From Breoghania sp037026715 (GTDB lineage: Bacteria; Pseudomonadota; Alphaproteobacteria; Rhizobiales; Stappiaceae): DNA of 64,000 nucleotides. The position numbers and the translations under genes are program-made. Where the stretch lies: contig NZ_JBANCG010000001.1 of assembly GCF_037026715.1 (NCBI RefSeq), forward strand, positions 124,001 through 188,000. Reading direction: 5' to 3'. A model generated the notes under the pieces. That model was not told the origin of the DNA. It ran no database searches and saw only the letters and a list, made by a program, of their open reading frames with translations. Below are positions 57,437-64,000 of this stretch, piece by piece (the stretch's first letter is position 1; each line of letters opens with the position of its first letter).

Positions 57437-57560
57437 CGCGGCGGCGCCACTGGACTGTTCGCTCCCCGTTTCCGATGATCGCGCAAGCGACCGTCTCGAC
57501 GGATGGGCCACACCCGACAATCCATATTCGCAGACCAGGCCGCATGTCCGGCGAGGGGGC

Positions 57561-58745
57561 CTACTCCTCCGCCTCGTATTCGCTTTCCACTTCTTCCGGC
57601 TCGTCGATCTCGGGCGTCAGATATTGCTCGGCCTTGTTCATCGGCTGGCGGGTGAAGCCTCTGAGGCCGGCGTGCTCCTTGGCATCGCGGCGGATGGCGA
57701 CGGGGCTCAGCGCGAAGGCGCCGGTCAGCTCCACCAGCGAACGAAGCGCGTGGAAATGGATACGCTCGTAGCCGTGGCTGGCATCCACGCCGAAGGTCAT
57801 CAGCGCCGTGCGCACATCCGCGCCCGCCTCGATCGCGGAGGCCGCATCCGAGCGGTAGTAGCGGAACACGTCCTTCTGGTAGCGGATGTCGTTGTCCCGG
57901 CACAGCTGCACCAGCTTGCGGGTCAGATGGAAATCGAACGGGCCGCTCTGGTCGGCCATGGAAATGGTCGCGCCGAACTCGTCGGAATTCTGTCCCGGCG
58001 CGGTGGTGCCGTTGTCGATGGCGATCAGCGAGGCGACGTCGGGGGTCAGGATCGAGGACGCGCCGTGGCCCACTTCCTCCGCGATGGTGAAGATCCAGAA
58101 GATGTCGACCGGCGGCTTCTCGCCCGCCTCCACCAGCGCCTTGGCCGCGGCCAGCATGATGGCGACGCCGGCCTTGTTGTCGAGGTGACGGGAGACGATG
58201 AAGCCGTTGTCCATGAATTCCGGTTGCGGATCGATGGCGACGATGTCGCCGACATCGATGCCGAGATGCTCCAGATCGGCCTTGTTGCGGGCCAGCGCAT
58301 CGACGCGCAGCTCGACATGTTTCCAGCCGATCGGTGCGGTGTCGACCTCGTCGTTGAACGTGTGGCCCGATGCCTTGGGCGGCAGGATGGTGCCGCGATA
58401 GGTGCCCTGTTCGGTAAAGATCGTGGTGCGCGCGCCTTCCGCAAAGCGTGCCGACCAGTGCCCGATCGGCACCAGCTCCAGCCTGCCGTTGTCCTTCAGG
58501 TACTTCACCTGTGCGCCGAGCGTGTCGACATGGGAAACGAAGGCGCGCGCCGGGCGGCGGCTGCGGCCGGGCAGCAGGGCACGCACGGCGCCGCGCCGGG
58601 TCAGCTCGTAGGTCAGGCCGAGCCGGCCCAGTTCCTCGCACACGTGCCGGGCGATCGCGTCGGTGTAGCCCGTGGGGCTCGGGATCGCGAGCAGGTCGCG
58701 CAACGTCTTGGCGAGATAGTCCATATCGACGGCCAGCAGCGTCAT
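57561..58745 (-). CDS. M42-family peptidase-like protein of the NAGGN system
   Basis: A 394-residue zinc-peptidase-fold protein that is regularly encoded with N-acetylglutaminylglutamine amide (NAGGN) synthesis genes. Metal-binding elements include SHVDTLGAQ (His and Asp), HLDNKAGVAIML, IAEEVGHG (Glu-Glu) and IAIDNG. The acidic tail (PEIDEPEEVESEYEAEE) is unusual and low in complexity. Its role may be turnover or processing of the peptide solute, which is inference. It is the last gene of the minus-strand operon, 245 bp after ngg, with a family B repeat in the gap, so it may have a separate promoter. Confidence 0.88.
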   Translation of the reverse strand: MTLLAVDMDYLAKTLRDLLAIPSPTGYTDAIARHVCEELGRLGLTYELTRRGAVRALLPGRSRRPARAFVSHVDTLGAQVKYLKDNGRLELVPIGHWSARFAEGARTTIFTEQGTYRGTILPPKASGHTFNDEVDTAPIGWKHVELRVDALARNKADLEHLGIDVGDIVAIDPQPEFMDNGFIVSRHLDNKAGVAIMLAAAKALVEAGEKPPVDIFWIFTIAEEVGHGASSILTPDVASLIAIDNGTTAPGQNSDEFGATISMADQSGPFDFHLTRKLVQLCRDNDIRYQKDVFRYYRSDAASAIEAGADVRTALMTFGVDASHGYERIHFHALRSLVELTGAFALSPVAIRRDAKEHAGLRGFTRQPMNKAEQYLTPEIDEPEEVESEYEAEE

Positions 58746-58837
58746 GGCGATAGCGTTTCCTCGTTGTCTCGTTCGTCACGGCCGGGCAGGAGCCCGGCTT
58801 TTGCCTTCGACAGGGGCTCTGTCGGGTTCTCTTGCGG

Positions 58838-58976
58838 TGGCCCATCCTTCGAGACGCGCTCTTGCGAGCGCTCCTCAGGATGACGTTGTGAATGTTGACG
58901 GATCTGCTTTTCTCTCAACACACACAACGTCATCCTGAGGAGGCCGCGCCAGCGGCCGTCTCGAAGGATAGGCCAC
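58838..58976. repeat. Palindromic repeat, family B, copy 2
   Basis: CATCCTTCGAGACG, hairpin GCGCTC-TTGC-GAGCGC, CTCCTCAGGATGACGTTGTG, an AT-rich middle, CACAACGTCATCCTGAGGAG, hairpin GGCCGC-GCCA-GCGGCC, and CGTCTCGAAGGATAGG. It is fully symmetric and about 139 bp long. It lies between ngg and the M42 gene. Confidence 0.9.
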
Positions 58977-58989
58977 CAAGACCCATTCC

Positions 58990-60771
58990 CTATTTCCGCC
59001 TTGCCTCGCGGCTTGCTTGCGGGATCGACAGCGGGAACAGCAGATCGACGAAGCGCTCCGCCGTCGGCTGCGGTTCGTGATTGGCGAGCCCCGGGCGCTC
59101 GTTCGCCTCGATGAAACGATAGTCGGGCAGGCGCGGGCTCTTGACCATCAGGTCGATGCCGGTGACCGGAATTTCGATGGCGCGTGCCGCGTTAATCGCC
59201 GCCTCGATCAAAACGGGGTGCACCTCGCCGGTCACGTCGTGGATGGTGCCGCCGGTGTGCAGGTTGGCGGAGCGGCGCACGATCACGTCCTTGCCTTCCG
59301 CCAGCACCTCGTCCAGCGCATGGCCGGCGGCGGCGAGGCAGCGCTCGGTTTCCTCGTCCACGGGAATGGAGGATTCCCCGCCCGTCGCCGCCTGTCGGCG
59401 CCGGCTCTGCTTGGCGATCAGCTCCGCGATGGTGGAGCGGCCGTCGCCCACCACCAGCGGTGGCCGGCGCATGGCTGCGGCAACCACCCGATAATCGATG
59501 ACGACGAGGCGCAGGTCGTTTCCTTCCACGAATTCCTCAAGGATCACCCGGTCGCAGAGCTTGCGTGCGGCTTCGATCGCGGCCTCCACCTCCTCCATCG
59601 TGGAGAGATCGATGGCGACGCCGCGCCCCTGTTCGCCGCGCGCGGGCTTGACCACGATCGCGCCGTGTTCGCCAAGAAAGGCTTCTGCCGGCGCGATGTC
59701 CTCGTCCGGGCCGATCTCGATCTGGGCGGGCACCTTCACGCCGGCGCGCTCCACCACGCGCCGGGTGACGGCCTTGTCATCGCAGATGGAGACGGCGACG
59801 CCGGAGGTGAATTCCGACAGCGACTCCCGGCAATGGATCGAGCGGCCGCCATAGGTCAGGCGGAAGAAGCCGCCCTCCGCGTCGGTCACCTCGACATGAA
59901 TGCCGCGCCGGCGCGCCTCGTTGACGATGATCTGGCCGTAGGGGTTCAGTTTCTCTTCGGTTGCGGGGCCTGCATAGAACTTCTCGTTGATCGGGTTCTT
60001 GCGCTTGACGGTGAAGAAGGGCACCCGCTCGAAGCCCAGCTTTTCGTAAAGCGCGATCGCCTGATCGTTGTCATGCATGACCGAGAGATCGAGGAACGCG
60101 CAGCCGCGGGCCTGGAACTGCTCGATCAGGTGGCGCACCAGCACCTCGCCGATGCCGCCGTGACGCGCCTGCGGAGCGACCGCCAGGCACCACAGCGAGG
60201 AGCCGTTGGTCGGATCGCCGAAGGCGTGGCGGTGATCTATGCCGTAGACCGTGCCGATGATCTCGTCGGTCTCCGCATCCTCCGCCACCAGAACGGTGAT
60301 CGCCTGGGCGGATCGCTTGGACCAGAAGAACTCCGGCGGCACGGTCACCATGCCGCGCGTCTGGTAGATGACGTTGACGGCCTGCGCATCGGCCTCCGTC
60401 GCCAGCCGGCGGACATGGAAGCCCTTGTGGCCGCGTCGCGCCGGGCGATAGGTGGCGAGGTTGACGCGGTAGGTGTGGGAGGGATCGAGAAACAGCTCCT
60501 GCGGCGCGCACGACAAGAGCACATGCGGATCGCGCACGTAGAAGGCGATGTCGCGCCGGTCGGGGCCTTCCTCGCGCAAGGTGGCGGCGAGCTGCTGCGG
60601 GTCCTCGAAGGTCTCGGCGAAGATCAGCCGACCCCAGCCGCAATCGATGGAGGCGTTCTTGCGCGTCTCCGTCGTCTCCAGCGGCGGCTTCAGCCCCTGG
60701 TCGCGCATGCGGCGTAGCCGGTGGTCGTAGGAGGCCTTGGCCCGGCGCCGCGTCTTCTCCTGCTCGCTCAT
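58990..60771 (-). CDS. ngg: N-acetylglutaminylglutamine synthetase
   Basis: Ngg makes the dipeptide part of the osmoprotectant NAGGN. The 593-residue protein combines an N-terminal GNAT acetyltransferase domain (about 110-265; VAPQARHGGIGEVLVRHLIE) with a C-terminal ATP-grasp ligase domain (about 290-590; VVKPARGEQGRGVAIDLST, EFVEGNDLRLVVI, GIDLMVKSPRLPDYRFIEAN). Order and length match the known enzyme. The start has GAGCG just upstream and is 22 bp downstream of asnO, so the two are cotranscribed. It would acetylate and couple glutamine residues to give N-acetylglutaminylglutamine, amidated by AsnO. Confidence 0.95.
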   Translation of the reverse strand: MSEQEKTRRRAKASYDHRLRRMRDQGLKPPLETTETRKNASIDCGWGRLIFAETFEDPQQLAATLREEGPDRRDIAFYVRDPHVLLSCAPQELFLDPSHTYRVNLATYRPARRGHKGFHVRRLATEADAQAVNVIYQTRGMVTVPPEFFWSKRSAQAITVLVAEDAETDEIIGTVYGIDHRHAFGDPTNGSSLWCLAVAPQARHGGIGEVLVRHLIEQFQARGCAFLDLSVMHDNDQAIALYEKLGFERVPFFTVKRKNPINEKFYAGPATEEKLNPYGQIIVNEARRRGIHVEVTDAEGGFFRLTYGGRSIHCRESLSEFTSGVAVSICDDKAVTRRVVERAGVKVPAQIEIGPDEDIAPAEAFLGEHGAIVVKPARGEQGRGVAIDLSTMEEVEAAIEAARKLCDRVILEEFVEGNDLRLVVIDYRVVAAAMRRPPLVVGDGRSTIAELIAKQSRRRQAATGGESSIPVDEETERCLAAAGHALDEVLAEGKDVIVRRSANLHTGGTIHDVTGEVHPVLIEAAINAARAIEIPVTGIDLMVKSPRLPDYRFIEANERPGLANHEPQPTAERFVDLLFPLSIPQASREARRK

Positions 60772-60793
60772 GCTCTCAAACCCCCGCTTGTGC

Positions 60794-62569
60794 TCAAAGT
60801 CCCTGAGCCTGCAGCCACATCTCCAGAATGGCCACCTGCCACAATTCGGATCCGCGAAGCTTGGTGATGTGCTCCGTGGGGTTGGCGAAGAGTTCGTCCA
60901 GGTAGCTCTGCCGGAACAGGCCGCGCGAACGCGCCTTGTCGTTGGTCAACGCATCGCGCACCATGTCGAGATAGGGACCCTGGATGTATTTCAGCGCCGG
61001 AACGGGGAAGTAGCCCTTCGGCCGGTCGATGACGTCGGCGGGCACCACCTTGCGCGCGGCTTCCTTCAGCACGCCCTTGCCGCCCTGGTCGAGCTTGAAC
61101 TTCGCCGGTATGCGGCCGGCAAGCTCCACCAGTTCATGATCCAGGAAGGGCACGCGCGCCTCCAGCCCCCAGGCCATGGTCATGTTGTCGACGCGCTTGA
61201 CCGGGTCGTCCACCAGCATGACGTTGGTATCGAGCCTGAGCGCCTTGTCGACCGGATCGTCCGCCCCAGCGGCCGCTAAATGCGCCTCCACGAAGGCGAG
61301 GCTCTCGTCGCGGTTCGCCATCACGTGCGGCTGAAGATGCGTGGCAAGCTGTTCGTGCGTACGGTCGAAGAAGGCGTCGCGGTAGGCGGAGACGGGATCG
61401 GCTGCGCCCTGCAACGGCGGATACCAGTGATAGCCGCCGAAAACCTCGTCCGCGCCCTGTCCGGACTGCACCACCTTGATGTGCTTGGAGACCTCGCGCG
61501 AGAGCAGGAAGAAGCCGATATTGTCATAAGATACCATCGGCTCCGACATGGCGGCGATCGCATGGGGCAGGTTCTCCATCATCTCGGTCGACTTGATGAA
61601 GATCTTGTTGTGCTTCGTGCCGAAGTGGTTGGCGATGAGGTCGGAATAGACGAACTCGTCGCCCTTCTCGCCGTTCGCCTCCTCAAAGCCGATGGAGAAG
61701 GTGGTGAGCCCCTTCTGCCCGGCCTCAGCCAACAGACCGACGATCATGGACGAGTCCACGCCGCCCGACAAAAGCACGCCGACCGGCACGTCGGCGACCA
61801 TGCGGCGGTCGACGGAAAGGCGCAGCGCCTCAAGCACCCTATCGCGCCAGTCGTCGGCGGAACGGCGCATGTCCTCCTCGGAGCGTTCGAACACCGGCTT
61901 CCAGTAGGTGGTGTCCTTGTGCGATCCGTCCGGCTCGATCACCCGGATGGTGGCGGCCGGCAGCTTGCGCACGCCCTTCAGGATCGTGCGCGGGGCCGGC
62001 ACCACGGCGTGCCAGGTCATGTAGTGATGCAGCGCGACCGGATCGATGTCGGTATCCACGTCGCCCGCGGCGAGAAGGGCAGGGAGCGTGGAGGCAAACC
62101 GAAGGGTCTTGCCGGTCTCGGCGAGGTACAGCGGCTTGATGCCGAAGCGGTCGCGCACCAGGGTCACCCGGCCGCTGTCGCGCTCGTGGATGGCGAAGGC
62201 GAACATGCCGTGCAGCTTCGCAACCGCGTCGGGCCCCCATTCGGCCCACGCCTTGATCAGCACTTCCGTATCGCCGGTGGAGGCGAACACGTGCCCCTTG
62301 CCCTGCAATTCGCGGCGCAGTTCCTCGTAATTGTAGATGCAGCCGTTGAACGCGATGGTGAGCCCGAGCCCGGTATCGACGAAGGGCTGGGCCGCCTTTT
62401 CCGACAGGTCGATGATCTTCAGCCGGCGGTGTCCGAGCCCCACGGGCCCGCGCGTCACGATGCCGGCGCCGTTCGGCCCGCGGGGGGCCATTGCGTCGGT
62501 CATGCGTTCCAGTCGGGACGCGGATGCCGGGGCACCGTCGAAGTTGATCTCGCCGCAAAGTCCGCACAT
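60794..62569 (-). CDS. asnO: N-acetylglutaminylglutamine amidotransferase (asparagine-synthetase-like)
   Basis: A 591-residue glutamine-dependent amidotransferase. The nucleophile Cys2 in MCGLCGEINFDG starts a glutaminase domain (about 1-220) with LGHRRLKIIDLSEKAAQPF and FNGCIYNYEELR. The synthetase domain (about 240-591) has the PP-loop LLSGGVDSSMIVG. It amidates the acetylated dipeptide to NAGGN. It is first of the operon with ngg and the M42 gene. The start is 157 bp from the divergent MarR gene, with operator-like repeats between them. It resembles asparagine synthetase B, but the operon fixes the assignment. Confidence 0.95.
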   Translation of the reverse strand: MCGLCGEINFDGAPASASRLERMTDAMAPRGPNGAGIVTRGPVGLGHRRLKIIDLSEKAAQPFVDTGLGLTIAFNGCIYNYEELRRELQGKGHVFASTGDTEVLIKAWAEWGPDAVAKLHGMFAFAIHERDSGRVTLVRDRFGIKPLYLAETGKTLRFASTLPALLAAGDVDTDIDPVALHHYMTWHAVVPAPRTILKGVRKLPAATIRVIEPDGSHKDTTYWKPVFERSEEDMRRSADDWRDRVLEALRLSVDRRMVADVPVGVLLSGGVDSSMIVGLLAEAGQKGLTTFSIGFEEANGEKGDEFVYSDLIANHFGTKHNKIFIKSTEMMENLPHAIAAMSEPMVSYDNIGFFLLSREVSKHIKVVQSGQGADEVFGGYHWYPPLQGAADPVSAYRDAFFDRTHEQLATHLQPHVMANRDESLAFVEAHLAAAGADDPVDKALRLDTNVMLVDDPVKRVDNMTMAWGLEARVPFLDHELVELAGRIPAKFKLDQGGKGVLKEAARKVVPADVIDRPKGYFPVPALKYIQGPYLDMVRDALTNDKARSRGLFRQSYLDELFANPTEHITKLRGSELWQVAILEMWLQAQGL

Positions 62570-62602
62570 GGCTGGTCAGGCACCTCTCGATTTCATTTGA
62601 CG

Positions 62603-62645
62603 CGATATAGTTAGAGGCATATCGATTAGAGTTCAAACGATATAT
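62603..62645. promoter_or_regulatory. CGATAT/ATATCG half-sites, candidate MarR operator
   Basis: CGATAT (62603), ATATCG (62619) and CGATATAT (62638) form two overlapping inverted pairs (spacers 10 and 13 bp) in the divergent asnO-MarR promoter region. Suited to MarR binding and to control of both transcripts. Confidence 0.5.
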
Positions 62646-62725
62646 GGAATTCGCCCTTGGCAACGCTTCGCGACACGAACCCGCACGCTCCGCGCGCCGG
62701 CACGAGCGGGAAGGATCTCGCCGAC

Positions 62726-63235
62726 ATGTCCCCAGAATTGCCCGCCGACATGCGCCCCGGTATTCCCGACGAGGCGGCCGGGGTGTTCAAGTCCATCCGC
62801 CGCATCGTGCGCTCCATAGACCTGCGCTCGCGCGAGGTGGCGCGCGCGGTGGGGCTTACGATCCCGCAGATCGTCGTCTTGCAGGCGGCGCACGACATGG
62901 GCGAGGTGACGACGCGGGCGATTTCGGAGCGTTCGGATCTGAGTTCCGCCACGGTGGTCACCATCCTGGACAAGCTGGAGGCGAAGGGGCTGGTGGAGCG
63001 TTACCGTTCCTCAGACGATCGCCGCATCGTGCATACACGCGTAACGGAACGCGGCCGCGAGGTACTTGGTTCCGCGCCGCCGATGCTGCACGACGACTTC
63101 CGCCAGCGCTTCGCCGCCCTGCCGCCGGAAAAGCGCGCGGCTCTGCTGGCCGCGATGAAGCAGGTGGCCGACATGATGGACACCAAGGGCTTCGACGCCG
63201 CCTCGATGCTGGTGGTGGGGGAGAGGCTGGGGTAG
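62726..63235 (+). CDS. MarR-family regulator, likely of the NAGGN operon
   Basis: A 169-residue MarR-type regulator. The winged helix (about 35-120) reads VVLQAAHDMGEVTTRAISER, SDLSSATVVTILDKLEAKGL and RYRSSDDRRIVHTRVTERG. MarR proteins are encoded next to NAGGN genes in related organisms, here divergent from asnO. Start 62726 is preferred because GGGAAGGA precedes it; a TTG at 62657 would extend it by 23 residues. The ligand is unknown; salt or osmotic signals are likely indirect. Confidence 0.88.
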   Translation: MSPELPADMRPGIPDEAAGVFKSIRRIVRSIDLRSREVARAVGLTIPQIVVLQAAHDMGEVTTRAISERSDLSSATVVTILDKLEAKGLVERYRSSDDRRIVHTRVTERGREVLGSAPPMLHDDFRQRFAALPPEKRAALLAAMKQVADMMDTKGFDAASMLVVGERLG

Positions 63236-63268
63236 GGGGAATTCGTTGGGCGGGCGAATGTGCGCGTT

Positions 63269-63401
63269 GCCCATCCTTCGAGACGGCCCTTGCGGGCCTC
63301 CTCAGGATGACGTTGTGTGGGCTGAAACTTTGTCCAAAAATTGCAACACGATAACGTCATCCTGAGGAGGGCGCGAAGCGACCGTCTCGAAGGATGGGCA
63401 A
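63269..63401. repeat. Palindromic repeat, family B, copy 3
   Basis: CCATCCTTCGAGACG, hairpin GGCCC-TTGC-GGGCC, TCCTCAGGATGACGTTGTG, a middle of about 30 bp, then TAACGTCATCCTGAGGAGGG, a short GCGAAGC turn and CGTCTCGAAGGATGGG. Same frame as copy 2 with different inner stems. Between the MarR gene and the last lipoprotein gene. Confidence 0.88.
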
Positions 63402-63423
63402 CAGGCACTGGCCCGGCAGCCGC

Positions 63424-64000
63424 CTACTGCGCGACCACGACGAGAGGCGGCGGCGGGATCTGGCGTGGGCCGATCGGGGCGGCGGTACCTGAGACGTGGG
63501 CGCGACGCGTGACATCACCGCGCCGCAGTGCTCTCGTTCCGTGCCGGGCGGCGTAACGCCTCGAATATTCTGCCGCGATCTTGTTTGCGATCCTGCCGAA
63601 GCTCGCGCGCAACGAGTAGTAGCCACCGAGGTTGAAGGCATTGCCAAGATCCGGCCTGCCGCTGTCGGAAGCGGTGAAGCGATAGGTTTCGCCGGCCAAA
63701 GCTCCTGTCCCCATAATTGTCCCCTTGACGCGGCTTCTGCCAAGCATGAACGGTCCCTTTGGGGCAACGTACTTCGCGCTCTCCACGCGGACGATCAGGT
63801 CGCTGGAAGGGGCGGAGGCGGGGATCTGGGCGTTGATGTCGTCGGCGACGGCCTGCAGGCTTGCGCGCAACTGCGCGGCGATCGTCGCGCCACCCTCATG
63901 AGCGGAAGGCTCCACGATCACCCGGTCGATCCGGTAAGCGGACCCGGTGGTGCTCGTGTGCTGGCAGGCGGCGAGGATGAGCGTCAGAAAAGCCGCAGTA
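63424..64000 (-). CDS. Lipoprotein of unknown function (N-terminus outside the window)
   Basis: The frame runs from the window edge to a stop at 63424, about 192 residues visible. The first visible residues are TAAFLTLILAACQHTSTTGS, a lipoprotein signal peptide ending in the lipobox LAAC. Its start codon lies beyond position 64000. The mature part begins with AYRIDRVIVEPSAHEGGATI, followed by LIVRVESAKYVAPKGPFMLG, SRVKGTIMGTGALAGETYRF, and a basic/Pro-rich tail ending GPRQIPPPPLVVVAQ. No family is recognised. It is probably anchored in a membrane and faces the periplasm. Confidence 0.7.
   Translation of the reverse strand, partial: TAAFLTLILAACQHTSTTGSAYRIDRVIVEPSAHEGGATIAAQLRASLQAVADDINAQIPASAPSSDLIVRVESAKYVAPKGPFMLGRSRVKGTIMGTGALAGETYRFTASDSGRPDLGNAFNLGGYYSLRASFGRIANKIAAEYSRRYAARHGTRALRRGDVTRRAHVSGTAAPIGPRQIPPPPLVVVAQ

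Noticed and set aside
57488..57512. Fourth copy of the family B repeat
   Set aside because: Only the right-end sequence (GCGACCGTCTCGACGGATGG) is present, without the inner arms, so it is at most a fragment.

Overview
The window looks like chromosomal DNA of a high-GC alphaproteobacterium, most likely of the Rhizobiales/Hyphomicrobiales and probably a moderate halophile. This is inference, from the gene families present (DUF2293, DUF2336, an ArsR-methyltransferase/MetF/MetH cluster, OxyR next to KatG) and from two separate compatible-solute systems. No rRNA, tRNA or CRISPR array was recognised. Recognisable selfish DNA is limited to one decayed IS3-type transposase tail and three families of short palindromic repeats.

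Layout. 1-4600: the 5' part of a large filamentous-haemagglutinin-like exoprotein (minus strand), divergent from a histidine kinase/response regulator pair, with three 10-bp-spaced direct repeats between them. 4.6-5.1 kb: IS3 relic and a small repeat. 5.2-8.3 kb: metK behind a fused glycine/sarcosine-dimethylglycine methyltransferase (glycine betaine from glycine). 9.2-14.2 kb: glycerol facilitator plus dhaK-dhaL-dhaM (PEP-dependent dihydroxyacetone phosphorylation). 14.5-18.4 kb: polyamine-type ABC importer (minus). 18.9-24.0 kb: orphan TRAP binding protein, a ThDP enzyme, a SnoaL-like protein, and homoprotocatechuate dioxygenase and isomerase homologues. 24.2-29.7 kb: lytic transglycosylase, soluble globin-coupled chemoreceptor, glycine-rich lipoprotein, EttA. 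30.0-32.2 kb: an AT-rich accessory cassette of a 59-residue peptide, a haem-oxygenase-like diiron protein and an opine-dehydrogenase-like enzyme. 32.3-46.2 kb: HI0933-type flavoprotein, RTX protein with 294-bp tandem modules, DUF2293 protein, B12-type radical SAM protein, MOSC protein, DUF4399 protein, oxyR/katG, isochorismatase-like hydrolase, TrmO-like enzyme. 46.6-57.4 kb: two DUF2336 paralogues, a B3/B4 protein, the ArsR-methyltransferase regulator with metF and metH, azoreductase, and a 27-residue membrane peptide. 57.5-63.2 kb: the NAGGN osmoprotectant operon with a divergent MarR regulator. The window ends in a truncated lipoprotein gene.

How the genes work together. Osmoadaptation is the clearest theme. 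The methyltransferase fusion uses three SAM per glycine and lies upstream of metK, which makes SAM. MetF and MetH, elsewhere in the window, remake methionine. AsnO, Ngg and the M42 peptidase-like protein form the second solute route. Carbon uptake is represented by glycerol/dihydroxyacetone, polyamine-type and TRAP transport, and by a partial aromatic meta-cleavage set. Oxidative stress is handled by OxyR-KatG.

The best candidate for an undescribed system is the peptide/diiron-oxidase/opine-dehydrogenase-like cassette at 30.0-32.2 kb.
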